Origin: Azospirillum sp. 412522
Lineage (GTDB): Bacteria; Pseudomonadota; Alphaproteobacteria; Azospirillales; Azospirillaceae
Direction: 5' to 3'
Length of the DNA: 64,000 nucleotides
Assembly: GCF_019805165.1 (NCBI RefSeq)
Contig: NZ_RWIJ01000029.1
Coordinates: 17,858 to 81,857 of the forward strand
Positions 32,152-40,009 of this stretch are shown in pieces. Within the stretch, counting starts at the first letter, position 1. Every line of letters begins with the position of its first letter. The notes beneath the pieces were generated by a model that saw nothing but the letters and a program-made list of their open reading frames with translations, ran no database searches and was not told where the DNA came from. The translations under genes were made by a program, and so were the position numbers.

Positions 32152-32230
32152 CGCGGTGGCAGAGTGGTGATGCAGCGGACTGCAAATCCGTGTACGTGGG
32201 TTCGATTCCCGCCCGTGCCTCCATACCTGA
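32152..32230 (+). repeat. attR: second 79-bp copy, tRNA-Cys fragment
   Basis: Identical to 18259-18337. The sequence before it is AA instead of GG, so the first two acceptor base pairs would be A-C mismatches, and no promoter is obvious upstream. It is therefore an attachment-site remnant and not a working tRNA gene. Confidence 0.92.
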
Positions 32231-32277
32231 CGTTGAGACAGATACAATATGGAAGACGACCTTCCGGCCTGGACACA

Positions 32278-32296
32278 GCCCCGCCCTTGGCGGGGC
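32278..32296 (+). terminator. Original tRNA-Cys terminator, displaced by the island
   Basis: GCCCCGCC/GGCGGGGC stem with a CTT loop, then TTTT. It lies 48 nt past attR and probably ended the tRNA-Cys transcript before integration. Confidence 0.85.
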
Positions 32297-32380
32297 TTTT
32301 CGCATTTCGGCCTTGTTTTCATTGGCGAAACGCCTTCCTGCCCCCTGCCGTAGAAAAATTCATTTTTTGTCGGATTAGGC

Positions 32381-32409
32381 TTGGCAGGGCCAAAAGGTTC
32401 GGCTATACA
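32381..32409 (+). promoter_or_regulatory. Sigma-70 promoter of tRNA-Asn
   Basis: TTGGCA and TATACA with 17-nt spacing, 45 nt ahead of the tRNA. Confidence 0.75.
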
Positions 32410-32453
32410 CCCGCCACGCCAACAACGGCGGTCGCCGAAAGGCCGGTCACCGA

Positions 32454-32529
32454 TCCCGGTTAGCTCAGTTGGTAGAGCAGCGGACTGTTAATCCGCTTGT
32501 CGCTGGTTCGAGTCCAGCACCGGGAGCCA
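32454..32529 (+). tRNA. tRNA-Asn (GTT)
   Basis: A 76-nt tRNA with encoded CCA. The acceptor stem TCCCGGT pairs with ACCGGGA, the D arm reads GCTCAGTTGGTAGAGC, the anticodon loop CTGTTAA gives anticodon GTT, and the T loop is GGTTCGAGTCC. A perfect terminator follows. Confidence 0.97.
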
Positions 32530-32533
32530 GATT

Positions 32534-32568
32534 GAAAGGGCCGGATGCCAAGCGCATCCGGCCCTTTC
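32534..32568 (+). terminator. Terminator of tRNA-Asn
   Basis: GAAAGGGCCGGATGC and GCATCCGGCCCTTTC form a perfect 15-bp stem with a CAAGC loop, followed by TTCTTT. Confidence 0.93.
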
Positions 32569-32792
32569 TTCTTTGCGCGTTCTTGCCTCTTGACTGTGGC
32601 GCTTAAGTAACCGAATTCGGTTTAAAGCAGTTGGGCTAGGCCCGACGGTCACCCGTCACGGCATGAACTAGTCCCAAAAGACGATCCTGACTTGCCGGAA
32701 GCGAAATGCCCCATCGGACTGCGCGGCGTTAGACTTGAGGACAATCCGGGCCTTGGTCTTGGGCCGGGCGTCTCCAGCCATGGAGGATCGCC

Positions 32793-33044
32793 GTGCTTCT
32801 TCCATTCCAGTCCGAACATCTTCGCACCGCTCCACCTGTCGAACGCACCGGCCGTGGCCCGTCCGAATCCGATGACCATCCGGTCCGGACCATCGACTGC
32901 GTCAACGCCGTCCTGCTGTTTCTCGCAGCCGTGCTGATCGCCCTTCTAGCCTTCAGCGCCGATTGGAGCGGCCCCACGGCCGCCAGTCGGCCGCAGGCCT
33001 ATGAGAACACTCCGGTCCTGGTGATTCCACCCAATCCGCGGTAA
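32793..33044 (+). CDS. Small single-pass membrane protein (83 aa)
   Basis: It starts at GTG 32793 with GGAGG 6 nt upstream. A polar N-terminus of about 36 residues precedes one hydrophobic helix (CVNAVLLFLAAVLIALLAF), then a Pro/Ala-rich tail (NTPVLVIPPNPR). No family was recognised. The ribosome site and clean helix support it; the function is unknown. The region 32569-32792 upstream holds no other supported feature. Confidence 0.55.
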   Translation: MLLPFQSEHLRTAPPVERTGRGPSESDDHPVRTIDCVNAVLLFLAAVLIALLAFSADWSGPTAASRPQAYENTPVLVIPPNPR

Positions 33045-33051
33045 GCCGCGC

Positions 33052-33294
33052 CTACTCCACCAGATCGTCGTAGATGGTGTCGTCGGCTCCCGGCGGATCG
33101 CCGCCCGCCGAGGCGACGGCTACCCGCTTCCATTCCCCGCACCAGTCGGTGGACAGGGTGATCGGGAAATCGCCTTCCGGGCTGCGCGGGGTCACCACCG
33201 GCGGATAGCGCCGGCAGGTCCCCTTCGGCCCGCGCTGGCGGAGCCCCTGCCCCTCCCAGAAGCGGCAGGTATAGCAGGTGTCGAGTCGCTTCAT
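33052..33294 (-). CDS. Small cysteine-motif protein (80 aa)
   Basis: The pattern CYTCRFWEG ... GTCRRYPPVVTP ... TDWCGEWKR, with two CxxC-type and two single cysteines, matches a small family of unknown function seen in proteobacteria and phages, and could bind zinc or an iron-sulfur cluster. It starts at ATG 33294. It is convergent with the small membrane protein gene. Confidence 0.7.
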   Translation of the reverse strand: MKRLDTCYTCRFWEGQGLRQRGPKGTCRRYPPVVTPRSPEGDFPITLSTDWCGEWKRVAVASAGGDPPGADDTIYDDLVE

Positions 33295-33363
33295 CGCGAA
33301 CCGGTCCCCTTCTGATGGCCAATTTCTTATTGCCTAGCCCCCGGACCCGTCCGCTCCCTCCGC

Positions 33364-33543
33364 TCAGCCGGTGGAGGGCGGCTTGGCCGGCCGCATCGTG
33401 TCGGCACATCTGGCGTAATACGCCTTGATGTCCGCGTCCAGAACACTGCGGCGCTGTCCCTCCTCGGACCCGTCCGGCGCGTCGCTCAGACGCTGGAACT
33501 CCTGGACGGCCTGTTCCAACTCCTGTTCGCTCTCGATCGGCAT
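33364..33543 (-). CDS. Small acidic protein (59 aa)
   Basis: The frame from ATG 33543 has AGGAGG upstream and encodes a helical, glutamate/glutamine-rich peptide (PIESEQELEQAVQEFQRLSDAPDGSE) followed by VLDADIKAYYARCADTM. Codon third-position GC is high, as in neighbours. It lies 69 nt upstream of the cysteine-motif gene in the same direction. The function is unknown; it was too short for the usual cut-off. Confidence 0.6.
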   Translation of the reverse strand: MPIESEQELEQAVQEFQRLSDAPDGSEEGQRRSVLDADIKAYYARCADTMRPAKPPSTG

Positions 33544-33779
33544 GCTGCCTCCTTCCTATGGATTTCCCTTTGGATTGCCGGACGCGGACAGAACAACAGC
33601 CGCCAAGGGCCGTATGTTTCCGCCGGTGTGGCCGTGCTTGCGGTGGATAACCACGCGATGACGGCTTGATGACCCGCGACTCGAACGCAATGTCATGCTT
33701 GTGTCACCCGAGTCTCGACGGACAGGGCCGCGCGGCTCCGGGGTACCCTTGGCCCTGCCATGTGCGGGAGTATGGCGTC

Positions 33780-34808
33780 ATGCGGGTCATTCCAATACCG
33801 GTCGGGTCGCGTCTGGCGGCCACGATCCTTGTCCTGATCGGTCTGCAACTGACCGCGCCCGGTGTCGGCACGGCGCGGGCGGCGGAGTCGGGACGGCTCG
33901 ACCCGGAGCGCGTTGTCCGCTCTGTCGTCGGCATCAATGCCGTCGTACCGCCGGACAGCCAGAGCGCCCGCACGCTGGGAACCGACCGTGAAGGCAGCGG
34001 CGTGGTCATCGACGGGTCCGGCCTGATTCTGACCATCGGCTATACCGTGATGGAAGCCTCGCAAATCCAGGTGACCGCCGCGGACGGCCGCAGCTACCCC
34101 GCCAACATGGTGGCCTACGACCCCGTCAGCGGGTTCGGGTTGTTGCGGGCAGAGATGGGCTTCTCCGCTCCCTGGCTGCGGCTGGCCAATCCCGACGCGG
34201 TAAAGGAGGGCGACACGCTGTTGGCGCTCAGCGGCGGCGACAATCGTGGGGCCACAGCCGTGAAGGTGGTCGGCAAGCGGGAGTTCGCCGGCTATTGGGA
34301 ATATCTGCTCGACGAGGCGCTGTTCACCTTCCCGCCGATCCGCGCCTTCAACGGCGCCGCCCTGGTCAACCGCGAGGGCCGGCTGGTCGGCATCGGATCG
34401 CTGCTGGTGGCGGAGGCGGTCGAGGGCCGAGGCCTGCCCGGCAACATGTTCGTGCCCGTCTCCGCTTTGGAACCCGTCCTGGCCGACCTGCTCGCCTATG
34501 GCCGGCGGCAGGAGCCGGCCCGGCCGTGGCTGGGCGTCACTTTGCGGGAGGAGATGGGGCGGCTGCTGGTGGAAAAGGTATCCCCCCGCGGCCCCGCCGA
34601 GTCGGCCGGCCTGCGTTCCGGCGATTGGATCGTCGGCGTCGGTGGCCAGCGCTTCAGCGGACTGGCTGATTTCTACCGCAAGCTCTGGGGCCTGGGAGCG
34701 GCCGGCATCGTCGTGCCGCTCGAAGTGATGCGCGGTTCCACCCTGACCCCCGTCCCGGTGACCTCGGCCGACCGCGTGAGATTCCTGCGGCTGAACCCGA
34801 CGCTGTGA
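33780..34808 (+). CDS. HtrA/DegP-like exported pseudoprotease with PDZ domain
   Basis: A protein of 342 residues from ATG 33780 (GGGAG 8 nt upstream), with a signal peptide ending near ARAA (residue 35). The trypsin-like fold is recognisable (GSGVVIDGSGLILT, ALVNREGRLVGIGSLL), but all three catalytic positions are replaced: Tyr88 stands where His is expected (ILTIGYTV), Gly118 for Asp (DPVSGFGLL) and Asn191 for Ser (AFNGAAL). A C-terminal PDZ domain follows (RPWLGVTLREEMGRLLVEKVSPRGPAESAGLRSGDWIVGVGG). It is probably a periplasmic binding or scaffold protein. Calling it an active S1C protease would be wrong on this evidence. Confidence 0.88.
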   Translation: MRVIPIPVGSRLAATILVLIGLQLTAPGVGTARAAESGRLDPERVVRSVVGINAVVPPDSQSARTLGTDREGSGVVIDGSGLILTIGYTVMEASQIQVTAADGRSYPANMVAYDPVSGFGLLRAEMGFSAPWLRLANPDAVKEGDTLLALSGGDNRGATAVKVVGKREFAGYWEYLLDEALFTFPPIRAFNGAALVNREGRLVGIGSLLVAEAVEGRGLPGNMFVPVSALEPVLADLLAYGRRQEPARPWLGVTLREEMGRLLVEKVSPRGPAESAGLRSGDWIVGVGGQRFSGLADFYRKLWGLGAAGIVVPLEVMRGSTLTPVPVTSADRVRFLRLNPTL

Positions 34809-34904
34809 TGTTCTCCCGCCTGATTGGAGGCTACCGGGCGCTTGTGGAGGGCGCGCCGGCGTAGCACCCTGTGGGAAACAGCCATCCGTGGGACAGCGTC
34901 GACC

Positions 34905-35516
34905 ATGAATCATCCCGACATCGAGATCATCGACAAGAAGACCCCCTACAAGGGCTTTCTCACCATCGACGTCTACCGCCTGCGCCACAGGAAGTTCGAC
35001 GGCACCTGGACCGACGTGCTGCCGCCGCGCGAGGTGTGCGACCGCGGCGCGGCCGTGGGGGTTCTGCTGTACGACCCTGATCGCGATACCGTCGTGATGA
35101 TCGAGCAATTCCGCGTCGGCTCCGCCGCGGCCGGAGGGCCGGCCTGGATGACCGAGATCGTCGCCGGAATGGTCGGCGAAGGCGAGTCGCCCGAAGAGGT
35201 GGCACGCCGCGAGTCGATGGAGGAGGCCGGCTGCGCCATCCAGGAGATCGAGCGGATCTGCGACTATTACGTCAGCCCGGGCGCCTTCACCGAGGTCGTC
35301 ACCGTCTTTTGCGGCCGGGTGGACAGCCGCAACCTCGCCGCGACCGGCGGCCTGGAGGAAGAGCATGAGGACATCCGGATCATGGCGCTGCCGGCCGGCG
35401 AAGCGATCCGCATGATGGACGAGAACCGCCTGCGCAACTCCGTCGCCATCATCGCCATAGGCTGGCTCGCCCGCCACCGCGAGTCGTTGCGCAAGCGCTG
35501 GCTCGGCGCAGGGTGA
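34905..35516 (+). CDS. nudF: ADP-ribose pyrophosphatase (Nudix)
   Basis: A protein of 203 residues from ATG 34905. The Nudix box is complete, GEGESPEEVARRESMEEAG (G-x5-E-x7-RE-x2-EE-xG). Preceding EIVAGMV and following PGAFTEVVTVFCGRVD are typical of the ADP-ribose pyrophosphatase subgroup, which hydrolyses ADP-ribose to AMP and ribose-5-phosphate. It lies 96 nt after the HtrA-like gene in the same direction. Substrate is inferred from subgroup resemblance. Confidence 0.9.
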   Translation: MNHPDIEIIDKKTPYKGFLTIDVYRLRHRKFDGTWTDVLPPREVCDRGAAVGVLLYDPDRDTVVMIEQFRVGSAAAGGPAWMTEIVAGMVGEGESPEEVARRESMEEAGCAIQEIERICDYYVSPGAFTEVVTVFCGRVDSRNLAATGGLEEEHEDIRIMALPAGEAIRMMDENRLRNSVAIIAIGWLARHRESLRKRWLGAG

Positions 35517-35670
35517 GGCGTCGGGTACGGGAAAGGTCGTCCGTACCCAAGCCAAAATTCCACATGTAATTGTCGTTCAATGCAGCTTTTCACACCCTCG
35601 CCTTGAAACCGCTGCCCTGCGTCCTGATAGTATCGGCAGAAATCCACATCAGACCTTAGGAGTACCCGTC

Positions 35671-36672
35671 TTGGACATCCGCAACGGCTTCATCGGCGCC
35701 ATCGGCAACACGCCGCTGATTCGCCTGGAAGGGCCTTCGAAGGCGACGGGCTGCGAGATTCTGGGCAAGGCGGAGTTCCTGAACCCCGGCGGGTCGGTCA
35801 AGGACCGCGCCGCTCTCGCCATCGTGCGCGATGCGGAGAAGCGCGGCCTGCTGCGCCCCGGCGGCACCATCGTCGAAGGCACGGCCGGCAACACCGGCAT
35901 CGGGCTGGCGCTGGTCGGCAACGCACTGGGCTACCGCACCGTCATCGTGATGCCGGAGACCCAGAGCCAGGAAAAGAAGGACATGCTGCGCCTGATCGGC
36001 GCCGACCTGCGACTGGTCCCGGCGGTCCCCTATTCCAATCCCGACAACTACGTCCGCTATTCCGGCCGGCTGGCCGAGGAACTGGCGAAGACCGAGCCGA
36101 ACGGCGTCGTCTGGGCCAACCAGTTCGACAATACCGCCAACCGTGAGGGCCACCGCACCACCACCGGTCCGGAAATCTGGGAGCAGACCGGCGGCACGCT
36201 GGACGCCTTCACCTGTGCGGTGGGCAGTGGCGGCACGCTGGCCGGCGTCGCACTGGCCCTGAAGGAGCGGAACCCGAAGATCCGCATCACGCTGGCCGAT
36301 CCGATGGGAGCCGCCCTGTTCAGCTACTACACCAACGGCGAACTGAAGTCGGAAGGCAGCTCCATCACCGAAGGCATCGGCCAGGGCCGCATCACCGCCA
36401 ACCTGGAGGATGCCCCGATCGACGATGCCCTGCAGATCCCGGATGAGGAAGCGCTGCCGATCATCTTCGACCTGATCAAGACCCAGGGTCTGGTGCTGGG
36501 TGGATCGAGCGGCATCAACATCGCCGCGGCGATGCGGGTGGCACGCGACCTCGGCCCCGGCCACACGGTGGTGACCATCCTGTGCGACGGGGGGCAGCGT
36601 TACCAATCGAAGCTCTTCAATCCTGACTTCCTCCGTGAGAAGAATCTTCCGGTGCCGGACTGGCTGGCCTGA
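35671..36672 (+). CDS. cysK: Cysteine synthase A
   Basis: A protein of 333 residues from a TTG at 35671, supported by TAGGAG 9 nt upstream. PLP-binding fold type II features are clear: IGNTPLIRL, NPGGSVKDRAAL with the catalytic lysine, EGTAGNTGIGLA, the phosphate loop VGSGGTLAG and the LGGSSGINIAAA loop near the end. It makes cysteine from O-acetylserine and sulfide. It leads a probable operon with alaX and sseA, consistent with sulfur metabolism and quality control. Confidence 0.93.
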   Translation: MDIRNGFIGAIGNTPLIRLEGPSKATGCEILGKAEFLNPGGSVKDRAALAIVRDAEKRGLLRPGGTIVEGTAGNTGIGLALVGNALGYRTVIVMPETQSQEKKDMLRLIGADLRLVPAVPYSNPDNYVRYSGRLAEELAKTEPNGVVWANQFDNTANREGHRTTTGPEIWEQTGGTLDAFTCAVGSGGTLAGVALALKERNPKIRITLADPMGAALFSYYTNGELKSEGSSITEGIGQGRITANLEDAPIDDALQIPDEEALPIIFDLIKTQGLVLGGSSGINIAAAMRVARDLGPGHTVVTILCDGGQRYQSKLFNPDFLREKNLPVPDWLA

Positions 36673-36690
36673 TTCTGTTCGAGGGGAGAT

Positions 36691-37398
36691 ATGGACGCGC
36701 TTTTCCGTGAGGACGCCTACGCCCGCAGCTGCATCGCCACCGTCACGGCGGTGGTTGACCGGGGCATCCGGCTTGACCGAACCGTCTTCTACCCGACCGG
36801 TGGGGGTCAGCCGGGCGACAGCGGCGTCCTGCGCTTCGACGGGTTCGAGGTCCGTATAAAGGATACGGTGAAGGGCGACGGCGGCCCCGACGACGTCATC
36901 CATGTGCCGGAGGATGGGCAGGAGTTGCCCACTCCGGGCACTGCGGTGGAAGCGGTTATCGACTGGGACCGCCGGTATCGCCATATGCGCATGCACACCG
37001 CCCTCCACCTGCTATGCGCCGCGGTGCCGGGCTCGGTCACCGGCGGCCAGATCGGCGCGGACAAGAGTAGGCTCGACTTCAACGTCCCGGCCGAATCCCT
37101 GGACAAGGACGCCATTGCCGAGGCGGTCAACAGGCTGATCGCCGCCGACACGCCGGTCGGTACCCGCTGGATCAGCGACGACGAGATGGCGGCCCAGCCC
37201 GAGCTGGTGCGCACCATGTCAGTGAAGCCGCCGACTGGCAGCGGCCGGGTTCGTCTGCTGAATGTCGAGGGCGTCGATCTGCAGCCCTGCGGCGGCACCC
37301 ATGTCGCGCGGACCGGCGAGATCGGCGGAATCGAGGTGACGAAGATCGAGAACAAGGGCAAGCAGAACCGGCGCGTCGTCATCGCGCTGAAGGACTGA
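36691..37398 (+). CDS. AlaX-type alanyl-tRNA editing protein
   Basis: A protein of 235 residues, starting 18 nt after cysK. It has the second-half editing domain of AlaRS: YPTGGGQPGDSG, the zinc-site HTALH and CGGTHVA, and a C-terminal strand set. It hydrolyses Ser-tRNA-Ala (and possibly Gly-tRNA-Ala) made by mistake. It lacks the C-Ala oligomerisation domain, so it is a short AlaX. Coupling to cysteine synthesis is notable, since it follows the serine-consuming pathway. Confidence 0.92.
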   Translation: MDALFREDAYARSCIATVTAVVDRGIRLDRTVFYPTGGGQPGDSGVLRFDGFEVRIKDTVKGDGGPDDVIHVPEDGQELPTPGTAVEAVIDWDRRYRHMRMHTALHLLCAAVPGSVTGGQIGADKSRLDFNVPAESLDKDAIAEAVNRLIAADTPVGTRWISDDEMAAQPELVRTMSVKPPTGSGRVRLLNVEGVDLQPCGGTHVARTGEIGGIEVTKIENKGKQNRRVVIALKD

Positions 37399-37449
37399 CC
37401 CCGTTTCATCGATCTCCCGCTTGACGGATCCTACCAAAGGACGCGCAGC

Positions 37450-38337
37450 ATGAGCGACAGCATCGTGGAACCGCTGACCGGCCCCGTCGTCTCCACCGAC
37501 TGGCTGGCCCGCAACCTCGGCCGGCCGGGCCTGAGGATTCTCGACGGATCCTGGCATATGCCGGCCCTGAAGCGTGACATCCGGGCGGAGTTCGCAGCCG
37601 GCCACATCCCCGGCGCCCGCCTGTGCGACGTCGACGAGGTGGCGGCACCGGACACCGCCCCCCTGCCCCACATGGCTCCCGACGAGGCGACCTTCGCCGC
37701 GAAGATCGGTGCGCTCGGTATCGGCGATGGCGACACGGTGGTCGTCTATGACAGCGCAGGCATGGCGACCGCGGCGGCGCGCGTCTGGTGGTTGTTCCGC
37801 CTGTTCGGCTTCGACCGGGTGGCGGTGCTGGACGGCGGCCTGCCGAAATGGCTGGCTGAGGGTCGCCCGACCGAATTGGGGGAAGCCGCTCCGGTCCAAC
37901 CGTCGGCCTTCACCGCCCGCAAGCGACCGGAACTGATCCGCAGCGCCGATCAGGTGCTCGTCAACATCGATGCGAAGAGCGATCAGGTCACCGACGCCCG
38001 CGCGCAGCCGCGCTTCGAAGGTGCGGTGGCGGAACCCTGGCCCGGCCGGCGCAGCGGTCGTATTCCCGGCAGCTTCAACCTGCCCCATACCGACCTGATC
38101 GACGCCGGCACCAAGACCCTGCTGCCGCCGGACGTCATCGCGGAGAAGGCCCGTGGCGCCGGGCTGGATCTCGACCGGCCGGTGGTGGCATCCTGCGGCA
38201 GCGGGATCACAGCCTGCGTCATCGCGCTGGGCCTCGCCACCGCCGGCAAGCCGGATGTGGCGATCTATGACGGCTCCTGGGCCGAATGGGGCCTGCGGGA
38301 GGATCTGCCGCTGGAAACCGGAGTCCGGCAACCGTGA
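37450..38337 (+). CDS. sseA: 3-mercaptopyruvate sulfurtransferase
   Basis: A protein of 295 residues with tandem rhodanese domains. The inactive N-terminal domain reads VSTDWLARNLGRPGLRILDGSW ... VVVYDSAGMATAARVWWLFRLFGF; the C-terminal catalytic domain has VVASCGSGITACVIALGL with the CGSGIT loop characteristic of mercaptopyruvate (not thiosulfate) enzymes. It releases sulfur from 3-mercaptopyruvate during cysteine degradation. It overlaps the next gene by 4 nt (GTGA). Confidence 0.93.
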   Translation: MSDSIVEPLTGPVVSTDWLARNLGRPGLRILDGSWHMPALKRDIRAEFAAGHIPGARLCDVDEVAAPDTAPLPHMAPDEATFAAKIGALGIGDGDTVVVYDSAGMATAAARVWWLFRLFGFDRVAVLDGGLPKWLAEGRPTELGEAAPVQPSAFTARKRPELIRSADQVLVNIDAKSDQVTDARAQPRFEGAVAEPWPGRRSGRIPGSFNLPHTDLIDAGTKTLLPPDVIAEKARGAGLDLDRPVVASCGSGITACVIALGLATAGKPDVAIYDGSWAEWGLREDLPLETGVRQP

Positions 38338-38768
38338 GCGGACCCGTCGCCGTCCGGCCCTGCACAGCGGAGGACGGTGACGCCGTCGTCGCGCTGTGGA
38401 CTGCCTGCGGGCTGGTGGTGCCTTGGAACGACCCGGCCGCCGATTTCGCGCTGGCGCTGTCGAAGAGCAGTTCGACGGTGCTGGCCGCAGTCGCCGCAGA
38501 GCGGATCGTCGCCACCGCCATGGTCGGCCAGGACGGGCATCGCGGCTGGCTCTATTACGTGGCCGTCGATCCGGTTCTGCAGGGACAGGGACTCGGCCGC
38601 CGGATGGTTGCCGAGGCGGAGGGCTGGCTGGCCGCCGCCGGCATGCCGAAGGTCCAGCTTCTCGTCCGCGAGACCAACCAACGGGTGCTGGCCTTCTATG
38701 AAAGGCTGGGTTATGCCAGATCGCCCGTCACGATGATGCAGAAATGGCTGACCAACCCTTCTCCCTGA
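38334..38768 (+). CDS. GNAT acetyltransferase (YpeA-like)
   Basis: A protein of 144 residues from the GTG at 38334 that overlaps the sseA stop. The GNAT fold is shown by YYVAVDPVLQGQGLGRRMVAEAEGWL (acetyl-CoA binding loop QGQGLG) and the C-terminal NQRVLAFYERLGYA. It resembles YpeA-type acetyltransferases. The substrate is unknown. It is translationally coupled to sseA and to the next GNAT gene, with which it overlaps by 25 nt. Confidence 0.88.
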   Translation: MSGPVAVRPCTAEDGDAVVALWTACGLVVPWNDPAADFALALSKSSSTVLAAVAAERIVATAMVGQDGHRGWLYYVAVDPVLQGQGLGRRMVAEAEGWLAAAGMPKVQLLVRETNQRVLAFYERLGYARSPVTMMQKWLTNPSP

Positions 38769-39361
38769 CCCGTCCCGCCGTGCCGGCCGCCAGCCGGCCG
38801 GGCTACCTGCCGGTGATCGTCACCTATCTGGAGATGACGGCGCCGCCGGTCCATGCGCCGGTCGGCCAACCGGCCGGCAACCTGTCGCTGGTGCGGGCCA
38901 ATCCACCGACCTGGTCGTTCTACCGCTATCTCTACGACACGGTGGGCGAGTCGTGGCTGTGGCACGAACGCCGCCGCATGCCGCGCAAGGAGCTGGAGCG
39001 GTCGATTCTCGACCCGCGGGTCGAGGTCTGGGTACTGTATGTCGGCGGCACGCCGGCCGGCTTCGCCGAGTTGGACCGCCGGACCAGGGAAACCGACCTC
39101 GCCTATTTCGGCCTGATCCCCGACTTCATCGGCCACAAGCTGGGTCCCTGGCTACTCGACACCATGATCCGCAAGGCGTGGGAGGGCGGCGCAGAGAGAC
39201 TGGTCGTCAACACCTGCACCTTCGACCACCCGAAGGCGCTCCCGCTCTATCAAAGCCTGGGCTTCGTCCCTACCCGCCATGTCGCCCGCGAGGTTCGCGA
39301 CCCACGGCTGGACGGCACGCTTCCGCGAAGCGCAGGGGAGCATATTCCGCTCGCGCGATAA
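38744..39361 (+). CDS. GNAT acetyltransferase
   Basis: A protein of 205 residues from ATG 38744, overlapping the previous gene. Features are SLVRANPPTWSFYRYLYDTVGESWLWHERR at the N-terminal side, DLAYFGLIPDFIGHKLGPWLLDTMI (acetyl-CoA loop) and LVVNTCTFDHPKALPLYQSLGFVP. This is the C-terminal GNAT pattern of a family frequent in Rhodospirillales. The substrate is unknown. It closes the cysK-alaX-sseA-GNAT-GNAT group. Confidence 0.87.
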   Translation: MADQPFSLTRPAVPAASRPGYLPVIVTYLEMTAPPVHAPVGQPAGNLSLVRANPPTWSFYRYLYDTVGESWLWHERRRMPRKELERSILDPRVEVWVLYVGGTPAGFAELDRRTRETDLAYFGLIPDFIGHKLGPWLLDTMIRKAWEGGAERLVVNTCTFDHPKALPLYQSLGFVPTRHVAREVRDPRLDGTLPRSAGEHIPLAR

Positions 39362-39504
39362 GGCACGGGGGATTCGCCGTCCCCCCTTGACCACCCCGGC
39401 CACCACGTCCCATCTACCGCGGAACGCCGGAACCCGATCGTGGCCCGGCGCGTTTCTTCAAGCAGGCGGAAGCTCCGCCATGACGAGCGTGAGGTGGGGC
39501 CTTG

Positions 39505-39747
39505 GTGGGTTGGGTCATTCGAACGCTGGCTTTGTGCTTCGTCGTCGGCTTCCTGCTGTCGTTCCTGCACATCGATCCGGCCAGCATCCTGACGAACAGT
39601 TGGCAGACGGTGCAGGACATCGCCGCGCTGATGATCGATGCCGGCCGTTGGGCCCTGCCCTATATCCTGATCGGAGCGGTCGTGGTGGTGCCGCTGTCGC
39701 TGATCGGACTCGTCCTGCGATGGAACCGCACGCGCCCGCCGCCCTGA
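39505..39747 (+). CDS. Small two-helix membrane protein (DUF6460-like)
   Basis: A protein of 80 residues from GTG 39505 with GAGG about 10 nt upstream (TTG 39502 possible). Two hydrophobic helices are visible: IRTLALCFVVGFLLSFLHI and YILIGAVVVVPLSLIGLVL. The LSFLHIDPASI segment between them resembles the alphaproteobacterial DUF6460 family; that name is offered with low certainty. The function is unknown. It is followed by the convergent sRNA terminator at 39762-39791, which also serves it on the plus strand. Confidence 0.7.
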   Translation: MGWVIRTLALCFVVGFLLSFLHIDPASILTNSWQTVQDIAALMIDAGRWALPYILIGAVVVVPLSLIGLVLRWNRTRPPP

Positions 39748-39755
39748 CCCCGGAC

Positions 39756-39813
39756 AAAAAAACAGGAGGCACCGGAACCGGAGCCTCCTGTGAAACAGGG
39801 AGGGTTAGAGACA
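39756..39813 (-). ncRNA. Putative FNR-controlled sRNA, copy A
   Basis: The predicted minus-strand transcript of about 58 nt begins near 39813 with TGTCTCTAACCCTCCCTG, then ends in a perfect CAGGAGGC/GCCTCCTG hairpin (39762-39791) and a run of T on the minus strand. The 5' 16-mer GTCTCTAACCCTCCCT (39797-39812) is identical to copies B and C elsewhere in the window. The CCCTCCCT is complementary to Shine-Dalgarno sequences. A -10 element (TAGACC, 39820-39825) and an FNR-type box at 39848-39861 lie upstream at class II spacing. Confidence 0.75.
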
Positions 39814-39847
39814 GTCATAGGTCTACGCCCGTCCGCCCCCTCCTGCG

Positions 39848-39861
39848 TTGATGCATGTCAA
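39848..39861 (-). promoter_or_regulatory. FNR/FixK-type box of sRNA A
   Basis: TTGACATGCATCAA on the minus strand, 9 of 10 consensus positions of TTGAT-N4-ATCAA. Its downstream edge is 22 nt from the -10 hexamer, the class II activation geometry (centre near -41.5). Confidence 0.7.
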
Positions 39862-39912
39862 GGGACCGGCACTTTCCCCCTCTACAGTCCAGACTGTCCG
39901 GCGGACCACAAA

Positions 39913-39974
39913 GAAAAAGCCGGAGACATCCATGCGGATGCTCCGGCTCAGTGATTTAGGGAGGGTTAGAGACG
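39913..39974 (-). ncRNA. Putative FNR-controlled sRNA, copy B
   Basis: The predicted transcript of about 62 nt begins near 39974 as CGTCTCTAACCCTCCCTA and ends in an AGCCGGAG/CTCCGGCT hairpin with an inner CATCC stem (39918-39948) followed by TTTTTCTTT. The -10 element TATTCT lies at 39981-39986. It stands in tandem just upstream of copy A, between hisC and the small membrane protein gene. Sequence between the conserved 5' end and the terminator differs from copies A and C, so the 5' end is what is conserved. Confidence 0.77.
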
Positions 39975-40009
39975 AGACGGAGAATATCCGGAAACGCATA
40001 GCCTGTTCG

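Larger units (their letters stand above)
18259..32230. mobile_element. Integrative element in tRNA-Cys (prophage remnant or phage satellite)
   Basis: About 14 kb bounded by perfect 79-bp repeats of tRNA-Cys, with a tyrosine integrase directly inside the right end and repeated integrase arm-site-like sequences at both ends. Gene content is phage-like: divergent small regulators around a perfect inverted repeat, two large ejection-type virion proteins, DUF3102 and Rha/BRO-like proteins, an HNH-like zinc protein and a serine recombinase. No capsid, portal, terminase, tail fibre, holin or replication gene was found. Two rightward genes near the resolvase and near the integrase (20,370 and 30,117) are much more AT-rich than the rest and look like later cargo. 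Whether it is a decayed prophage or an active satellite cannot be told from one sequence. Confidence 0.88.

Noticed and set aside
32152..32230. Second tRNA-Cys gene
   Set aside because: It lacks the first two acceptor bases, which gives A-C mismatches, and the tRNA promoter is at the left copy. It is an attachment-site remnant.
33693..35555. A 620-codon leftward frame opposite the HtrA-like and Nudix genes
   Set aside because: Antisense of two well-supported genes; composition is that of a shadow frame.
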